A stretch of DNA of 64,000 nucleotides from positions 2,099,501-2,163,500 of the forward strand of contig CM032228.1 of assembly GCA_019009955.1 (NCBI GenBank), read 5' to 3'. Under the pieces are notes generated by a model. That model was not told the DNA's origin. It searched no databases and was given only the letters and a program-made list of their open reading frames with translations. Both the position numbers and the translations under genes were made by a program. This document shows positions 32,227-44,477 of the stretch, one piece after another. This DNA is from Riptortus pedestris. Lineage: Eukaryota > Arthropoda > Insecta > Hemiptera > Alydidae. Numbering within the stretch: position 1 is the first letter of the stretch; each line of letters begins with the position of its first letter.

Positions 32227-33444
32227 AATAATCCAAAAACCTTGTTAAATAACTAATAAAGGCTACTTCATACTTCTGTGAAAGTGTGATACTAAAACTC
32301 CTGCTTGACAGATCACTATTAAAAATTCAAATAAAAATCAAATATTTAATCGTAAATCTAATGTTGCGAAAGACTGTGGCACATAGTGTGCATTTAATCT
32401 GTGCTGGCTTAATAATGTAGTCAGAAAGAAAACGTTCTCTGAGAAAGGATGCATATTTTAGGGAGCGTGATGCAAGGCTTCATCGATCCCGGCCAACTTA
32501 TCTATTTCACAGATTAGTCGAATCGATGGCGATTATTTGCATTTCCCGCAGATTGATGCACGTACGATTTGTAACCCCCCCCCCCCCAATACTGTACACT
32601 ATTTCATGCAACTATCACGTAAAAAATATAACGCGGTGATGCATATAATAATATCGTCGTAGGGTTTTAATAAATACAACCTAAGTAGCCAAATTCATGT
32701 TCAGATTTCTAAAATATTGTATTTGAATAATTCTCCAAAAAATGCTTATGCGATATTTGTTTATTCGTCGACGTCGTAGCTCCAAAGGTATGTATGTATA
32801 CATTGCACTGGAAGAAATCTCAAGTACTCCAAGCATCATTTCAACCACACATAATTAAAATATTACTAATTTTTAATGAATGAATTGTTTAATTCGGATA
32901 TAATTTGTACTGCTAAGTTTTAATTTATTTCCAATTAAATAAAACTCTTGACAACCAAACTTAAAAAAAAAAAAAAAGTTTTAAATTTGAAAGAAGGATT
33001 TTTGCTCATTTTGAACCTTTCATGTAACAGTAATGACTTACAGCCATTTGTAACATGGCTACATTTTCTATATTTAATAGCTGCACCTTTCCCATTGTAT
33101 GATAACCACAGTCGAATACAACTTTTTTTTGGGGTATTTCTTTCGAGAAGGGAACTTTTCTCTTCGAGTTTCATTCGACCAAATTTCATTTTGTGAACAT
33201 TACAGAGGCAACTGAAAGGAATATCAAAGCGAGAGTGGTTAGCTATTCCTCAAAAATTTTGCTAAATGGGTTGTTGCGAGAATAGGAAAGCAGCGGTTTT
33301 GGCAACTAATGAGAATTGGTTGGATCAACAAATCATATTCCAAATTCAACAAGCTGAGCTCTGTCCTTCCAATTCATTTCAAGATTCCGCTATGTAAAAA
33401 AGGCCACGAAAAAGTTTTGACAAGGCATCATTTAAAAAAAAAAA
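32227..33444. other. Unassigned, about 1.2 kb, no gene seen
   Basis: Contains a poly-C tract (32575-32587) and a short poly-A at 32963-32976. Overlapping ORFs of 82-84 codons at 32935-33196 on both strands have no motifs. The poly-C may mark a decayed HINE-A, but no other block is recognisable. Confidence 0.45.
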
Positions 33445-33943
33445 AAAAGTCCGTCACGCAGGGGCTGCGTAAACTAAGCAGATTTCCCACCTGAAGTTAT
33501 ACAATAGAGAAATCTGCTCAATAACAAGTGTAGTAAGTAGTAAGGGATCACTAAAATTATACACGAGGGACGAATAGTTACGAAAACGGCCGGCAGAGCT
33601 CTCTGGAAGAGAGCAAATATCTCGGTTAATATTCAAGATACAGAATAAATGTATAGAACAATATTTATAGTAAATTTAATTTTCAATAAGATTGATTCTA
33701 TACAATTTTTCGATCCGACGCATAATAACGGAGATATTTGGAATTTTCCGAAAACCCCCCACTAAACCTCACCCTCCTACTGGTCCGATTTCAGTCATTA
33801 ACGAACTTGATCTTCCTTTTTACATAAAACGATTAAATTCCGAGATTGGTAACGATCAAACACAAATTGCGACCGCTAGAGCGAAACTCGCGTCATGAGT
33901 ACGACCTCAATAGCTGATTTCCCTTAAGGGAAATCTGCTAAAA
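33445..33943 (-). mobile_element. HINE-A copy without microsatellite, first of a head-to-tail pair
   Basis: Perfect 3' end AGTCCGTCACGCAGGGGCTG after a run of about 15 A. The interior is normal up to GACCGCTAGAGCG (about 33880), then jumps directly to CGCGTCATGAGTACGACCTC, so the microsatellite and about 100 bases beside it are deleted. It ends with the palindrome GATTTCCCTTAAGGGAAATC and TGCTAAAA. Confidence 0.93.
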
Positions 33944-34830
33944 GTCCGTCTCCGTCCGGACTCATGATCTCCGTCCGCACTCATGATCTCATCAGAGCAC
34001 ATATTCTCTATTTATATAATGGGGGGGGGGAGAGGAACAATACAAGAATGTACGAATAATTCGCATTACACTTCAGTTACAAAGTAATGCATAGGACAAC
34101 CATTGTAGAACATCAATAGTTCAACAAGATTGGACCTATCACATTCTACCTTTCAACTCAAGCAAGTGGCTGAAATGTAAACAAACAGGTCTGCCAACCT
34201 TGTTCAGGAAAGAAAAAAAATTACTGTAATATAGCAGAATATAAAATATTAATTTTATTAAAAACTATTAACTATATCTAGTACTGTAATTTATAATGAA
34301 TCAGAATAATGTTTGTCTCAATCAATCAAATTTTAGTAATCCAAGAACTTAAGAAGGGGGGGGGGGTCACCAGAACGAATTTGCATGTATCTCGTGTAAT
34401 AGAGGTATCTTGAAAAGAATATTTGGTATACAAGCTTCTAATAATGTGGCTTACTACATAACCGAGTATTGTTTATGCAGCATGAGGAGAAGTGGGGGTT
34501 TGCTGAAGGCTGAAGGCTGAAAAATGCAAATATCAATATTTATAGTGCATTTAATTTACAAGAAGATCGGTTCTATACAGTTTTTCGATCCGTCGTATAG
34601 TAACGGAGATATTCCGAAAATCCCTCACTAAACCCACTGGTCCGGATTCAGCCACTAACGAACTTGAACTTTCTTTTCACATAAAGCGACTAAATATCGA
34701 GTTTAGTAACGATCAAACAAACATTGCGACCGCTAGAGCATTAACAGAAAAATCATTTAAAGGAAATCTGCTCTAATATATAGTTTTGAACGGACCTTAT
34801 TTCTGTCATCTCCTAAGTAGGGTCGATAAG
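33944..34830 (-). mobile_element. HINE-A copy, long form, rearranged, second of the pair
   Basis: It starts GTCCGTCTCCGTCCGGACTC directly after the AAAA of the previous copy. Poly-G tracts lie at about 34020 and 34357. Where the microsatellite should be (about 34750-34785) sits TTTAAAGGAAATCTGCTCTA, a piece of a 5' end. It fades at GTAGGGTCGATAAG. Confidence 0.8.
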
Positions 34831-34839
34831 TACCATCGG

Positions 34840-35140
34840 ACTTGGACTAGGGGGGGGGGGGCGGGGGGATTTCGGAAGCTCGAAATATATGTCGGATCGA
34901 AAAATTAGAAATAAATCATATAAAACCAATCTTGTTAAACTATTGGTGATCTACAATTGTTCTATACATTTGGTAAGTGGAATATTAAGCAAGGTATTCA
35001 TACTTTCTTGTTTTCAGTAAATTCCCACTTCTTCTTATTGGTTTTTATAGAGAAATACAAATGATATACTAAGAAGATATCATATTGTATGTGTTGAGGA
35101 AATCTGCTTGGTTTACGCAGCCCCTGCGTGACTGACTTTT
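34840..35140 (+). mobile_element. HINE-A copy, 3' part
   Basis: A poly-G tract (34850-34867), TCGGATCGAAAAATTAG, then a 3' end AGGAAATCTGCTTGG, the perfect hairpin ACGCAGCCCCTGCGT and GACTGACTTTT. It is opposite in orientation to the copy on its left. Confidence 0.85.
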
Positions 35141-35602
35141 GTTTTTGGTTAGTCCCGTATTCTTCTCCCCTCCTTAAGAAGAGTTTTCATTTTTACGTAT
35201 TCCGAAGTTCTCTTTAGCACGAAATGTGTTAAAAATTACTTTTACAGTAAGTTCTGTTCTTGAGAAAGTTAATCTAAAGCCTTGTTTTATGTTTATCATC
35301 TGCTACAGCTATGTGTTAAAGAATGGTTTGCTGAATAAGGGAATAAGGAATGGAGAGATTAGAGATAATGCATTCAAGTGCATCTGCAGCTGGTGCATTC
35401 GGAAGAGGCTGCATTTAGAGATATAGGCCTATATTTAGAGTTGGCCCCCACCGTCTGTCTCCAGGCCGCTCTATTTCTCTCTGCCTCTACACCACATCTT
35501 CAAGGCTAGAACATTTAAATTGCAGACAGAGCGAAAAGGTTTTTATTGAAGAGAAAGACGAGTGACTCCTGTCAGCATTCTTTAACCAGTCAAAAATCGT
35601 GG
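35141..35602. other. Unassigned, no gene seen
   Basis: A 66-codon ORF at 35226-35426 has no motif. Otherwise apparently unique. Confidence 0.45.
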
Positions 35603-36050
35603 TATTTCCTTACATGTTTATGTATCAAACAGTATTGGTTGTGAAACGAAACAAAAGTGTTTTACAGTAATAGTATAACAAATAACCATAAAACAAGAAT
35701 ACGCTTCAAACCTACAACCACATACACAAATACTTCAAGAAACGCGAATTATTTTCAAGTGTAAAACTCTCTGAATGTGTTAAATCCTATAAAACATATT
35801 CTTTGTTTTAAAACAAATTAATGTCTGAAGAATAATGGTTTAATAAACAATATGAAATCCATCAAAAATGTTCAATTATGAAATTAATGTACACAATATT
35901 CGTCATAAAACTCGCTCAAAAATAATTTCTTATCAGATGGATTGCCTCATTAAGGTGGGATAAGGTTCTCGTCATTTGTAAAGGTTGTCATCCATTAAGA
36001 AGTTTGTATGTCAATAAATTAAAAATGTATGTGATACACTTAGAGTGTAG
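35603..36050 (-). repeat. Dispersed repeat R1, copy 2
   Basis: Reverse complement matches 7313-7735 with many substitutions and small indels. The translation that is open in copy 1 has a stop here, so R1 is probably noncoding or a long-dead element. Its ends are not defined. Confidence 0.6.
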
Positions 36051-36232
36051 ATTGTTGATGTAATTCATTTATTATGCACATTAAATTGATACATTTTATT
36101 AAATGTATTCATCAATTTGAGATCATTTTATAACGAATGTATTAAGTATAAAATTTACAATATAATGATATTATAAACTATTAGAAAATTAATTCCCATA
36201 ATATTAACAGTTCTTTTATGTAGAGAACAAAC

Positions 36233-36904
<672 letters not shown>

Positions 36905-36990
36905 AATATATGACATATCCCATTATGGGATGTTAACATTTAATCGAAATAAATGCATTTCATTTCATTACTCTCCGTCTTATGTTGGGG

Positions 36991-37120
36991 TTTTAGCAGA
37001 TTTCTCTTAAAGGAAATCAGCTATTGAGGTTGTACGCATTACGCCATCTTCCTCAAATGTCCATCGATCCTACCGAGGAGTTAACGAACGAGGTCCTATC
37101 AAAATTATATATATACATTA
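36991..37120 (+). mobile_element. HINE-A 5' fragment
   Basis: TTTTAGCAGATTTCTCTTAA and the remainder of the palindrome, then CCATCGATCCTACCGAGGAG, ending in a short TA tract. Nothing of the element remains beyond the microsatellite. Confidence 0.85.
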
Positions 37121-37755
37121 ATAAAAATAGGAACGGATAGAAGATTCGGCATTAATACGATAGGAAAGGAAAGGAAGCTAGATGGAACCATAGAAGAAGA
37201 AGATACGAATGGAGACGTCCGGTAACCGAACAACTAAATCAAGTAGTCTACAGACAGGGGAGGTCTAGTTGGTGTCATGTAATTAGCACTGCAAATTGAA
37301 TATTTGTAAATATTATCCATCATGGTTGGAAGACAATTTACATTGGATTTTATTGTGATAAACATGAATGACCTAAAATTATTGTGAGGGTCAATGCAAT
37401 AATTGCGCAATATACAATTAAAGAAAATTAGGGTTGTAATAATCGTAAAAAGCACCAGGATCGCTGCAATCTTTTATAATTAGTCACAATAATCCGATTT
37501 TGATATAGATAGCTGATATAATGCTAATGAAGGTGAAATATCTCGTTATTAACTTTATCTCTATTATTGTTGATAAGGTGAGAAATGCCCATAATAACTA
37601 ATTAATGATTAAAACAAATAATTACAATATGCTATAACGTCATCATACATGATGCTTCTACTCATGTGGTTACATTTTTAAGCTGTTATGTGTCTAAATT
37701 CTCATTGAGCAGCTCAACCTTCAACTCACCATTCAATATTAGGTCTATTACTATT
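37121..37755. other. Unassigned, no gene seen
   Basis: AT-rich sequence. A 73-codon minus-strand ORF at 37234-37455 has no motif. Confidence 0.45.
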
Positions 37756-37760
37756 ACACT

Positions 37761-37870
37761 TTAAGGCAAATCAGCTATTGAGGTCGTGCTCATGAAACGA
37801 TTTCAGAAAAAGTTCCTCAAATGTCCATCGATCCTACCCAGGAGATCAGCTCCGTTTAAAAGTCATATTT
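37761..37870 (+). mobile_element. HINE-A 5' fragment
   Basis: TTAAGGCAAATCAGCTATTG and then TCAAATGTCCATCGATCCTA and CCCAGGAGATCAGC. It breaks at the point where the microsatellite normally begins and passes into CCGT-rich sequence leading to the 63-bp repeat. Confidence 0.8.
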
Positions 37871-37962
37871 CCGTCCGTAGGTCCGTTCCTATCTATATTT
37901 CATTTATTCTTCTATCCGTTCTTAACTGTATTAATTTATTCTTAAAGTTAGAAAGGGTCGTC

Positions 37963-38340
37963 TACTTGATGTGGATTCCAAGCCATGTGGGAATAGATGG
38001 AAACGAAAATGCAGATTTAGCTGCCAGAGAAGCCCACCAACTCGACTCCATCACCCCAACAACAATTACATCTGCAGAACTCTACCAACCACTCAAAGAA
38101 GAAATTGATAAATACTGGCAACACATGTGGAATGAAACCCAGAACAATAAACTAAAAACTATTAAAACCACTATCCGACCATGGAAATATTCGACAAGAG
38201 ACCACAGAAGAGATGAAGTTGTATTAGGAAGACTCCGAATTGGGCACACAGACCTGAATATCTATCACATATTAATGGAATGTCATAAGTATACAGATAT
38301 TAGAAACAAATGCAATATTTCCAATGATATAGAAGTTCTA
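37963..38340 (+). pseudogene. Non-LTR retrotransposon RNase H domain, fragment
   Basis: The frame encodes WIPSHVGIDGNENADLA (from about 37972), the last conserved RNase H motif (HxG..N..AD) of I/Jockey-type non-LTR elements. It is followed by the usual C-terminal extension: LYQPLKEEIDKYWQHMWNE, then RRDEVVLGRLRIGHT. After GHT about 25 residues normally containing a CxxC knuckle are missing and the frame resumes at YHILMECHKYTDIR. The piece is therefore truncated at the 5' side and internally deleted. It lies in a 454-codon ORF (37786-39150) only because the adjoining 63-bp repeat happens to be open in the same frame. Confidence 0.85.
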
Positions 38341-39285
38341 TCCGTTTCTATCCTTATTAATCTATTCATTTATCAGTTCCAATTTTTATTAATTTATTCT
38401 TCTATCCGTTTCTATCGTTATTTATTTATTCTTCTATCCGTTTCTATCATTATTAATCTATCTTTTAGCAATTCCAATTTTTATTTATTTATTCTTCTAT
38501 CCGTTTCTATCATTATTAATCTATCTTTTAGCAATTCCAATTTTTATTTATTTATTCTTCTATCCGTTTCTATCATTATTAATCTATCTTTTAGCAATTC
38601 CAATTTTTATTTATTTATTCTTCTATCCGTTTCTATCATTATTAATCTATCTTTTAGCAATTCCAATTTTTATTTATTTATTCTTCTATCCGTTTCTATC
38701 ATTATTAATCTATCTTTTAGCAATTCCAATTTTTATTTATTTATTCTTCTATCCGTTTCTATCGTTATTTATTTATTCTTCTATCCGTTTCTATCATTAT
38801 TAATCTATCTTTTAGCAATTCCAATTTTTATTTATTTATTCTTCTATCCGTTTCTATCATTATTAATCTATCTTTTAGCAATTCCAATTTTTATTTATTT
38901 ATTCTTCTATCCGTTTCTATCATTATTAATCTATCTTTTAGCAATTCCAATTTTTATTTATTTATTCTTCTATCCGTTTCTATCATTATTAATCTATCTT
39001 TTAGCAATTCCAATTTTTATTTATTTATTCTTCTATCCGTTTCTATCATTATTAATCTATCTTTTAGCAATTCCAATTTTTATTAATCTATTCTTCTATC
39101 CGTTTCTATCGTTATTTATTTATTCTTCTATCCGTTTCTATCATTATTAATCTGTCTTTTAGCAATTCCAATTTTTATTTATTTATTCTTCTATCCGTTT
39201 CTATCGTTATTAATCTATTCTTCTATTCGTTCCAATTTTTATTTATTTATTCTTCTATCCGTTTCTATCGTTATTAATTTGCCCT
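38341..39285. repeat. 63-bp minisatellite, about 14-15 units
   Basis: Units contain TTCTATCCGTTTCTATC, ATTATTAATCTATC and TTTTAGCAATTCCAATTTTT, spaced 63 bases apart (for example 38434, 38497, 38560). Shorter 32-base units, which change the frame, occur near 38400, 38760 and 39115. Because 63 is a multiple of three the array stays open, giving a 21-residue hydrophobic repeat. Related strings appear already at about 37900, left of the RNase H fragment. Confidence 0.93.
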
Positions 39286-39435
39286 TCTCAAATGTTCCGG
39301 ATAACGAAAACGAGGTCAGTTCAAAATTATTAATTTGTCTGATGGCGCTCCAGCAGTCTGAATTTTTGCTGTACCGTTACCAAACTCGATATTTAATCGT
39401 TCTATGTAAAAATAAAGACGAAGTTAATAAATGGC
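39286..39435 (+). mobile_element. HINE-A interior fragment
   Basis: CTTCTCAAATGTTCCGGATA, ACGAAAACGAGGTCAGTTCA, then TTGTCTGATGGCGCTCCAGC and CCAAACTCGATATTTAATCG. No microsatellite is present; the flanking blocks are joined by TTATTAA. Termini are missing. Confidence 0.75.
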
Positions 39436-39485
39436 TAAACAAAATTGCGTCTAAGAAGGAAACAGGTGGGAGATTGGCATATAGC

Positions 39486-39901
39486 GTTGAGGTGGTGAGC
39501 AGAGGCTGGTGGTGCAGCTGGTGGAAGAGTCAGCCCAGACACCTGCCATTGCAAGGTGGTGCAGAAGGGCAGATTAGTTAGCAAGTTGGTGGTACACCTG
39601 CAGGGCTGCCACAATACCACAGTTGAGGTGGTGAGCAGAGGCTGGTGGTGCAGCTGGTGGAAGAGTCAGCCCAGACACCTGCCATTGCAAGGTGGTGCAG
39701 AAGGGCAGATTAGTTAGCAAGTTGGTGGTACACCTGCAGGGCAGCCACAATACCACAGTTGAGGTGGTGAGCAGAGGCTGGTGGTGCAGCTGGTGGAATA
39801 GTCAGCCCAGACACCTGCCATTGCAAGGTGGTGCAGAAGGGCAGATTAGTTAGCAAGTTGGTGGTACACCTGCAGGGCTGCCACAATACCACAGTTGAGG
39901 T
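39486..39901. repeat. 136-bp tandem repeat, 3 units
   Basis: GTTGAGGTGGTGAGCAGAGG recurs at 39486, 39622 and 39758, and the start of a fourth unit lies at 39894. Units are nearly identical and GC-richer than their surroundings. ORFs of 60-100 codons on both strands repeat with the unit and are not genes. Confidence 0.95.
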
Positions 39902-40879
39902 GAATAAACATGCTGCTGTTAGGCAACGCAGCCGTCTCCTCATCAGCCAAAAACATTTTAAACTGTTTTTTTTGGTCCGGCATATGATCATAACAACGCC
40001 CTCAGTTTGGCACGAATTTGGAAACTGGAAAATTCGTTTCGCTAAAGGTCTAATGAATATATACGTTTATTTGAACTAGTCTCGTTTGGACTACTGGGTA
40101 GAATTGATGGACATTCTTCTAAGAAGCACAGCTCAGCTGCAGCTTTCTCGAAAATGAAATCCTCTAAAAAGAGTAAGACGAGATGTAAAAGAAGCAATAG
40201 GAGATGGAAAAGATATATGGTAAGGAGGCAGGCAAAATAACAAGAAAGGGGAGGAACCTAGATAAAAGCCAAACCATCATGGCTGGCTCATTTATGCAAA
40301 ATTGGTAACCACCTCTCTATCGAATTACCAAAAATGAACTGCTTAAATAAATTATAATTTCAAATTTGTGAAATGAGGAGAGCTATAGGAATAATAATTA
40401 AAAAGTCACCTGTCATCGAAAGTCTATTAAATTATGACCTTATTTCCAAGGGATGAGCCTATTTTTGTAAAGAATTTTATTCCCCAACTAAGAATGTTAA
40501 GTTATTCGACCACTAATAAGTTGCTATTCGTTATTAAGTAGAGGTTTATTAAATTGGCAATATATATGTACAACAATACTGTAACAGTGTAAACAAAAGT
40601 TCCAAACTATCACAATTCCCTGCTCCAATCAACTGGTTCATAAAGTACAAGGTAATTTTCTAAAATGTTTTATGACTTATGAGAATTAAATTGACTAGTA
40701 CCAATAGTCCATTAGTCCCGGTCTGGCTTCCTCCTACTTCGGAAAGTTTTTATCATTTTTAATTGAAATTCGATATGTTTATTTAACACATATTAGAAAT
40801 ATAAGGATGGAGTTAGGGAATGATTAAAAACTAGCAGTGGAAGCAGATGGTCACGGCATCATCCCAAAGCTTTTCCCTC
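39902..40879. other. Unassigned, with a weak HINE-A trace
   Basis: At 40085-40170 CTACTGGGTAGAATTGATGG and ACATTCTTCT recall the minus-oriented HINE-A block, followed by GAAATCCTCTAAAA where a 5' end would be. The rest is apparently unique. Confidence 0.45.
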
Positions 40880-41096
40880 AATATTTGGTTATTTATTTGT
40901 ATTTTTAATTTATTAACTCCCACCTTATGCTACTTGGGCCATTTGGAGCGGGTTCTCTACCCTACTACCACCCGCCTGGCTGGGACTAAGGAGTTTATTT
41001 AGTGAGTTGGTCACTCGGGGAATGGAACTCGCCACTTTAGCTTCACCAGATATTAAAGCCAACACCTTAACTGACATGGGACCCTCAGCCCCGAAT
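40880..41096 (-). mobile_element. tRNA-derived SINE, near full length
   Basis: Reverse reading: CGGGGCTGAGGGTCCCATGT (head), CTAAAGTGGCGAGTTCCATT (B-box region), CCGAGTGACCAACTCACTAA, then AAACTCCTTAGTCCCAGCC and the GGTAGTAGGGTAGAGAACCC block. It matches the 24.4-kb copy through the shared CTTAGTCCCA and CCGCTCC/CCCGTCC region. Confidence 0.75.
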
Positions 41097-41424
41097 AAAT
41101 ATAAAACAAACGTAAAATTAATAAATATGTAAAACCTAAGAACAATTATATCATTAAAACAACTTACTATAGAACAACATAAAGTGAATGAAAATCAGTA
41201 ATTTTTATTGAAATAAATAAGCTTAATAGAAGAAATTATCAACTATAAAATGTATTTTATAAAATTCTCTTGATGAATATTATTAATGCACATAGTTGGA
41301 AAATTAAGGTTGCGTAACTATTTATAGCTCGTCCGGTGGGGAAATGAACCAATTGCAAATACCGCAAATCACTGAAATGAAATAATTGGAATTAGTAGAA
41401 CTTGAAAATGTTTAAAACAGCTTG
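41097..41424. other. Unassigned, no gene seen
   Basis: AT-rich sequence between a SINE and a HINE-A 3' end. Confidence 0.5.
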
Positions 41425-41870
41425 AAAAAGTCCGTGACGCAAGGGCTGCGTAAACTAAGCACATTTCCCACGTGATGGTACAGATAGCTAGATACGTGGT
41501 GATCTAACATCACCAAATATTCTAGTACTCGAGTTAGGACAAAATGAATATAACAACAATTGTAGAGCATCAATAGTTGAACAAGATTGGTTCTATAACA
41601 ACCAATATAACAACAATTGTAGAGCATCAATAGTTCAACAAGATTGGTTCAATAACATTTTACTCTCAGACTCATAATAACGAAGATATTTTGAGTTTTC
41701 GAATTGCCCTCCCTCTCTAACCCCCCCCCACCTATTTCTGGTCCGATCTCTGTCGATCACAAATATGATATTTAGTGTTGAATAAAACGGTTATATATCA
41801 AGCATGGTATAGATGAAACGAACATTTTCGAGACAAGAACGGAGTTAATTTAGGAGTGAGGGTCGATGTT
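41425..41870 (-). mobile_element. HINE-A copy, long form, 3' part
   Basis: 3' end AAAAAGTCCGTGACGCAAGG. A direct duplication of about 58 bases (TATAACAACAATTGTAGAGC and on, at about 41548 and 41606) and a poly-C tract at 41720-41729 follow. It ends near ACAAGAACGGAGTTAATTTA. A 72-codon minus-strand ORF over it is chance. Confidence 0.82.
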
Positions 41871-42029
41871 TGAAGAGGAATAATGGCGGAAAGACTCCAG
41901 TTTTTGCTGATGGAAGGAAGTGGCTACTCAATCCATTATCTTGGATTCGTTAGCAACGATCAACCTCTATATTTATATATTGTTTTAGATTATTATTGAT
42001 TATTCTTCTTATATAATTATGTGTAGATA

Positions 42030-43158
42030 TTGTTTTTTAGAAGTGGCAGAGGCTGCATAGACCACATGTTCACTTTAAAGTCACTAGTTGATATTAAATT
42101 CAAAACCAAAGGCACCTACTTACCTTCAAGAAAGCCTTCGAAGCACGCCCTGCTGTGGGAAAAACGCTTTTCACTGGGACTGGAAGGCAAACTGATAAGG
42201 ATTATGAAGACGCTGTATGACATTGCTACGACTCGAATAACAGTCAAAGGACAACTGTCGGAAGAAATAGATATAACGTCGGGCCTGTTGCAAGGGGAAA
42301 GCCTTAGTCCAACACTTTTCATCATGTTTATATCTGACATAGTCCAATTGTTCAGAGAGAATGGTGTCACAGGCGGCAACATTGATAGTACTCATGAGAC
42401 AACAATGCTCTTACTAGCAGATGACATTATTCTTCTTAGTAATACTTGGCAAGAAGCTCAAAAGAAACTGAAGATCTTGGAGCAGTACTGTACAATGAAC
42501 TCTTTAAATGTAAATGTAGAAAAATCAATGTATTCCATAAGTCCTCAAGGCTGGAGCAACTTAAGCCAGTTTACTGGCATGGTGAGAAATTAGAATATAC
42601 TAAAAGCTACACTTATCTGGGAGGTCCTTTCACTTCTTCAGGAAGATTCAGAAAAGCATCGGAGCATTTTATTCAGAAGTCATCTGTTTCAGCCGCAAGA
42701 GTTTTGGCAATTTTGCGAAAAGGTCGAAGTGACTCATGGGGCTCGAAGATGGCTCTTTTTGATTCTATGGTATCTTCAACCCTCCTTTATGCCTCTGAAA
42801 TATGGAGCCTAAGCTATCTAGATGCTATCGAAGTCGTACAGCTAAAGTTCCTGAAACAACTTTTTAGCTGGCCGAGGAGTACTGCCAACTACATAGTGCG
42901 CCTAGAGACAGGCCGGAACCCCGTCAGGCTCAGTGTTATCAAGAAGGTTATAAACTATTGGTCCAAATTGTCACTCATGCCGGAAGAGAGGTGCCAAGGC
43001 TTTGCTTCAATAGGCTAATTTCCCTGGATAGCAGCAATCCTGATACAATCTTCAATTGGGTCACACAAGTCAGATCAATAGCTAATCACTATCCCATAAA
43101 AAAGCTAAGATCTGTAAGCCAATTAAGAGTATCAAGCTCAGAATTCACCAAACTTTAA
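42030..43158 (+). pseudogene. Non-LTR retrotransposon reverse transcriptase, broken
   Basis: Three overlapping frames together cover the RT palm, thumb and C-terminal region. Frame 1 (42030-42593) has FRSGRGCIDHMFTLKSL, then TSGLLQGESLSPTLF and LLLADDIILLS. The usual (F/Y)ADD is LADD here. The FKKAF segment before the palm (about 42128-42145) is in another frame. Frame 2 (42446-43018) continues with KSYTYLGGPFTSSGRF, LLYASEIWSLSYLDAIE and YIVRLETG. Frame 3 (42958-43158) continues with REVPRLCFNRLISLDSS. At least three frame breaks are therefore needed. The endonuclease domain and 5' region are absent, the usual result of 5' truncation. The element is inactive. Confidence 0.9.
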
Positions 43159-43791
43159 TCACGAAACAAAACTTTCTCATTCAAAGCTCAAGAACCTTGC
43201 ACTTTTTGTAATCATTTCATCCTTAATAGCCTGTCACATGTACTTCTCTACCAAGGCAGAAATGAATATCTACAAACACTTTCCTCAGCAGTCAGTGATG
43301 TGCATAAAATTGAAGAGATACTTAGTATCGATAGCCTCGACAAAACTACACAACATTTACTGCTTCATCACGTCAGCATGTATTATTTACACTATATTGC
43401 CTTTTTTTTGGTTTTTCTTTATTGTCTATTATTATGACATTCTTGCTTATCATGAATATGACATGAGTAGAAGGGTGCGCGGTTACTCAAAACTGATTAC
43501 AAAAAAATGCAAATAAGATGGTAATTATTGGAGATACAGAAAAACTGTAAAGAAATACATTTATAGGAAATTTAATTTATATTAAGAAATTGTAGCCTAT
43601 AATGTCTCAGAAATAAACAAGTTCTTGTTTAAAACGTATTTGTCGCGAACACGTTGGAGCATTGTAGCTCCTTAGAAAGGGGGTTCGTTTGAACGGTTCA
43701 TCTCTAGAAAAGCACACATCTCTTTCTGCTGGCACTCCAACATTAGCGCTAATGCTCAACTAATGTTCTCCCTCCATCCAACATGCACCTC
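43159..43791. other. Unassigned, with a HINE-A trace
   Basis: 43440-43600 resembles the minus-oriented long-form interior (ATGACATGAGTAGAAGGGTG, then AAAAAAATGCAAATAAGATG). The 92-codon ORF at 43238-43516 has no motif. The retrotransposon 3' end cannot be located. Confidence 0.5.
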
Positions 43792-43920
43792 TTTTAGCAG
43801 ATTTACCTTAAGGCATATCAGCTATTAAGGTCGTACTCATGACGCGATTTTGAAACTTTTTCATTTTCAATTTTCCATCGACCCTACCTTGGAGATTACG
43901 AAAATGAGGTTCGTTCAAAG

Positions 43921-43962
<42 letters not shown>

Positions 43963-44404
43963 CTGTTACCACTCTAGCGGTCGCAATTCATGTTTAATCG
44001 TAACTAAACTCCATATTTTATCGTTTTATGTAAAAAGAAAGATTAAATGTTTTGTTAATGGTTGAAATCGGACCATTAGGAAGGATGTTTTAGAAGGTAG
44101 GAATTCTTAATATTTCGAAAATTGTACCGATGCAGTAGCAAATGTAATGGTCTATAAATGTTGGTATGTGCATTTTTTCATTGTCTTTATTATTAACCGA
44201 GATACTTCATTTTATAGTTTTGGGCCTTGAGTAAACTTCCCCTTCCTACTCATGCCATATTAACAATAAGCTGTTATATTACGAAACAAATTATTTGAAG
44301 CATAAATAAAAATATTATTCCCATTGAACTTTTAGTTCTTGATATAAATGCAAACACGTGGGAAATCTGCTTAGTTTACGCAGCCCCTGCGTGACGGACT
44401 TTTT
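43792..44404 (+). mobile_element. HINE-A copy, short form, complete (613 bp)
   Basis: 5' end TTTTAGCAGATTTACC, TA tract at 43921-43959, TTGTCTGTTACCACTCTAGC, then a 3' end CGTGGGAAATCTGCTTAGTT with a perfect hairpin and GACGGACTTTT. The 43-bp satellite starts 74 bases after its end. A 71-codon ORF over the TA tract is not a gene. Confidence 0.93.
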
Positions 44405-44477
44405 ACCTTCAGCTTACTGTGACTAGTGGCAAATGTAGTCATGCCTTAACCCGCACCGTCAGCCCCACCCCGTGCAT

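Noticed and set aside
39279..39991. ORFs of 60-100 codons on both strands over the 136-bp repeat
   Set aside because: They recur with the repeat unit on both strands and begin in a HINE-A fragment.
42030..43158. Active reverse transcriptase gene
   Set aside because: At least three frame breaks, no endonuclease domain and an altered catalytic context (LADD).
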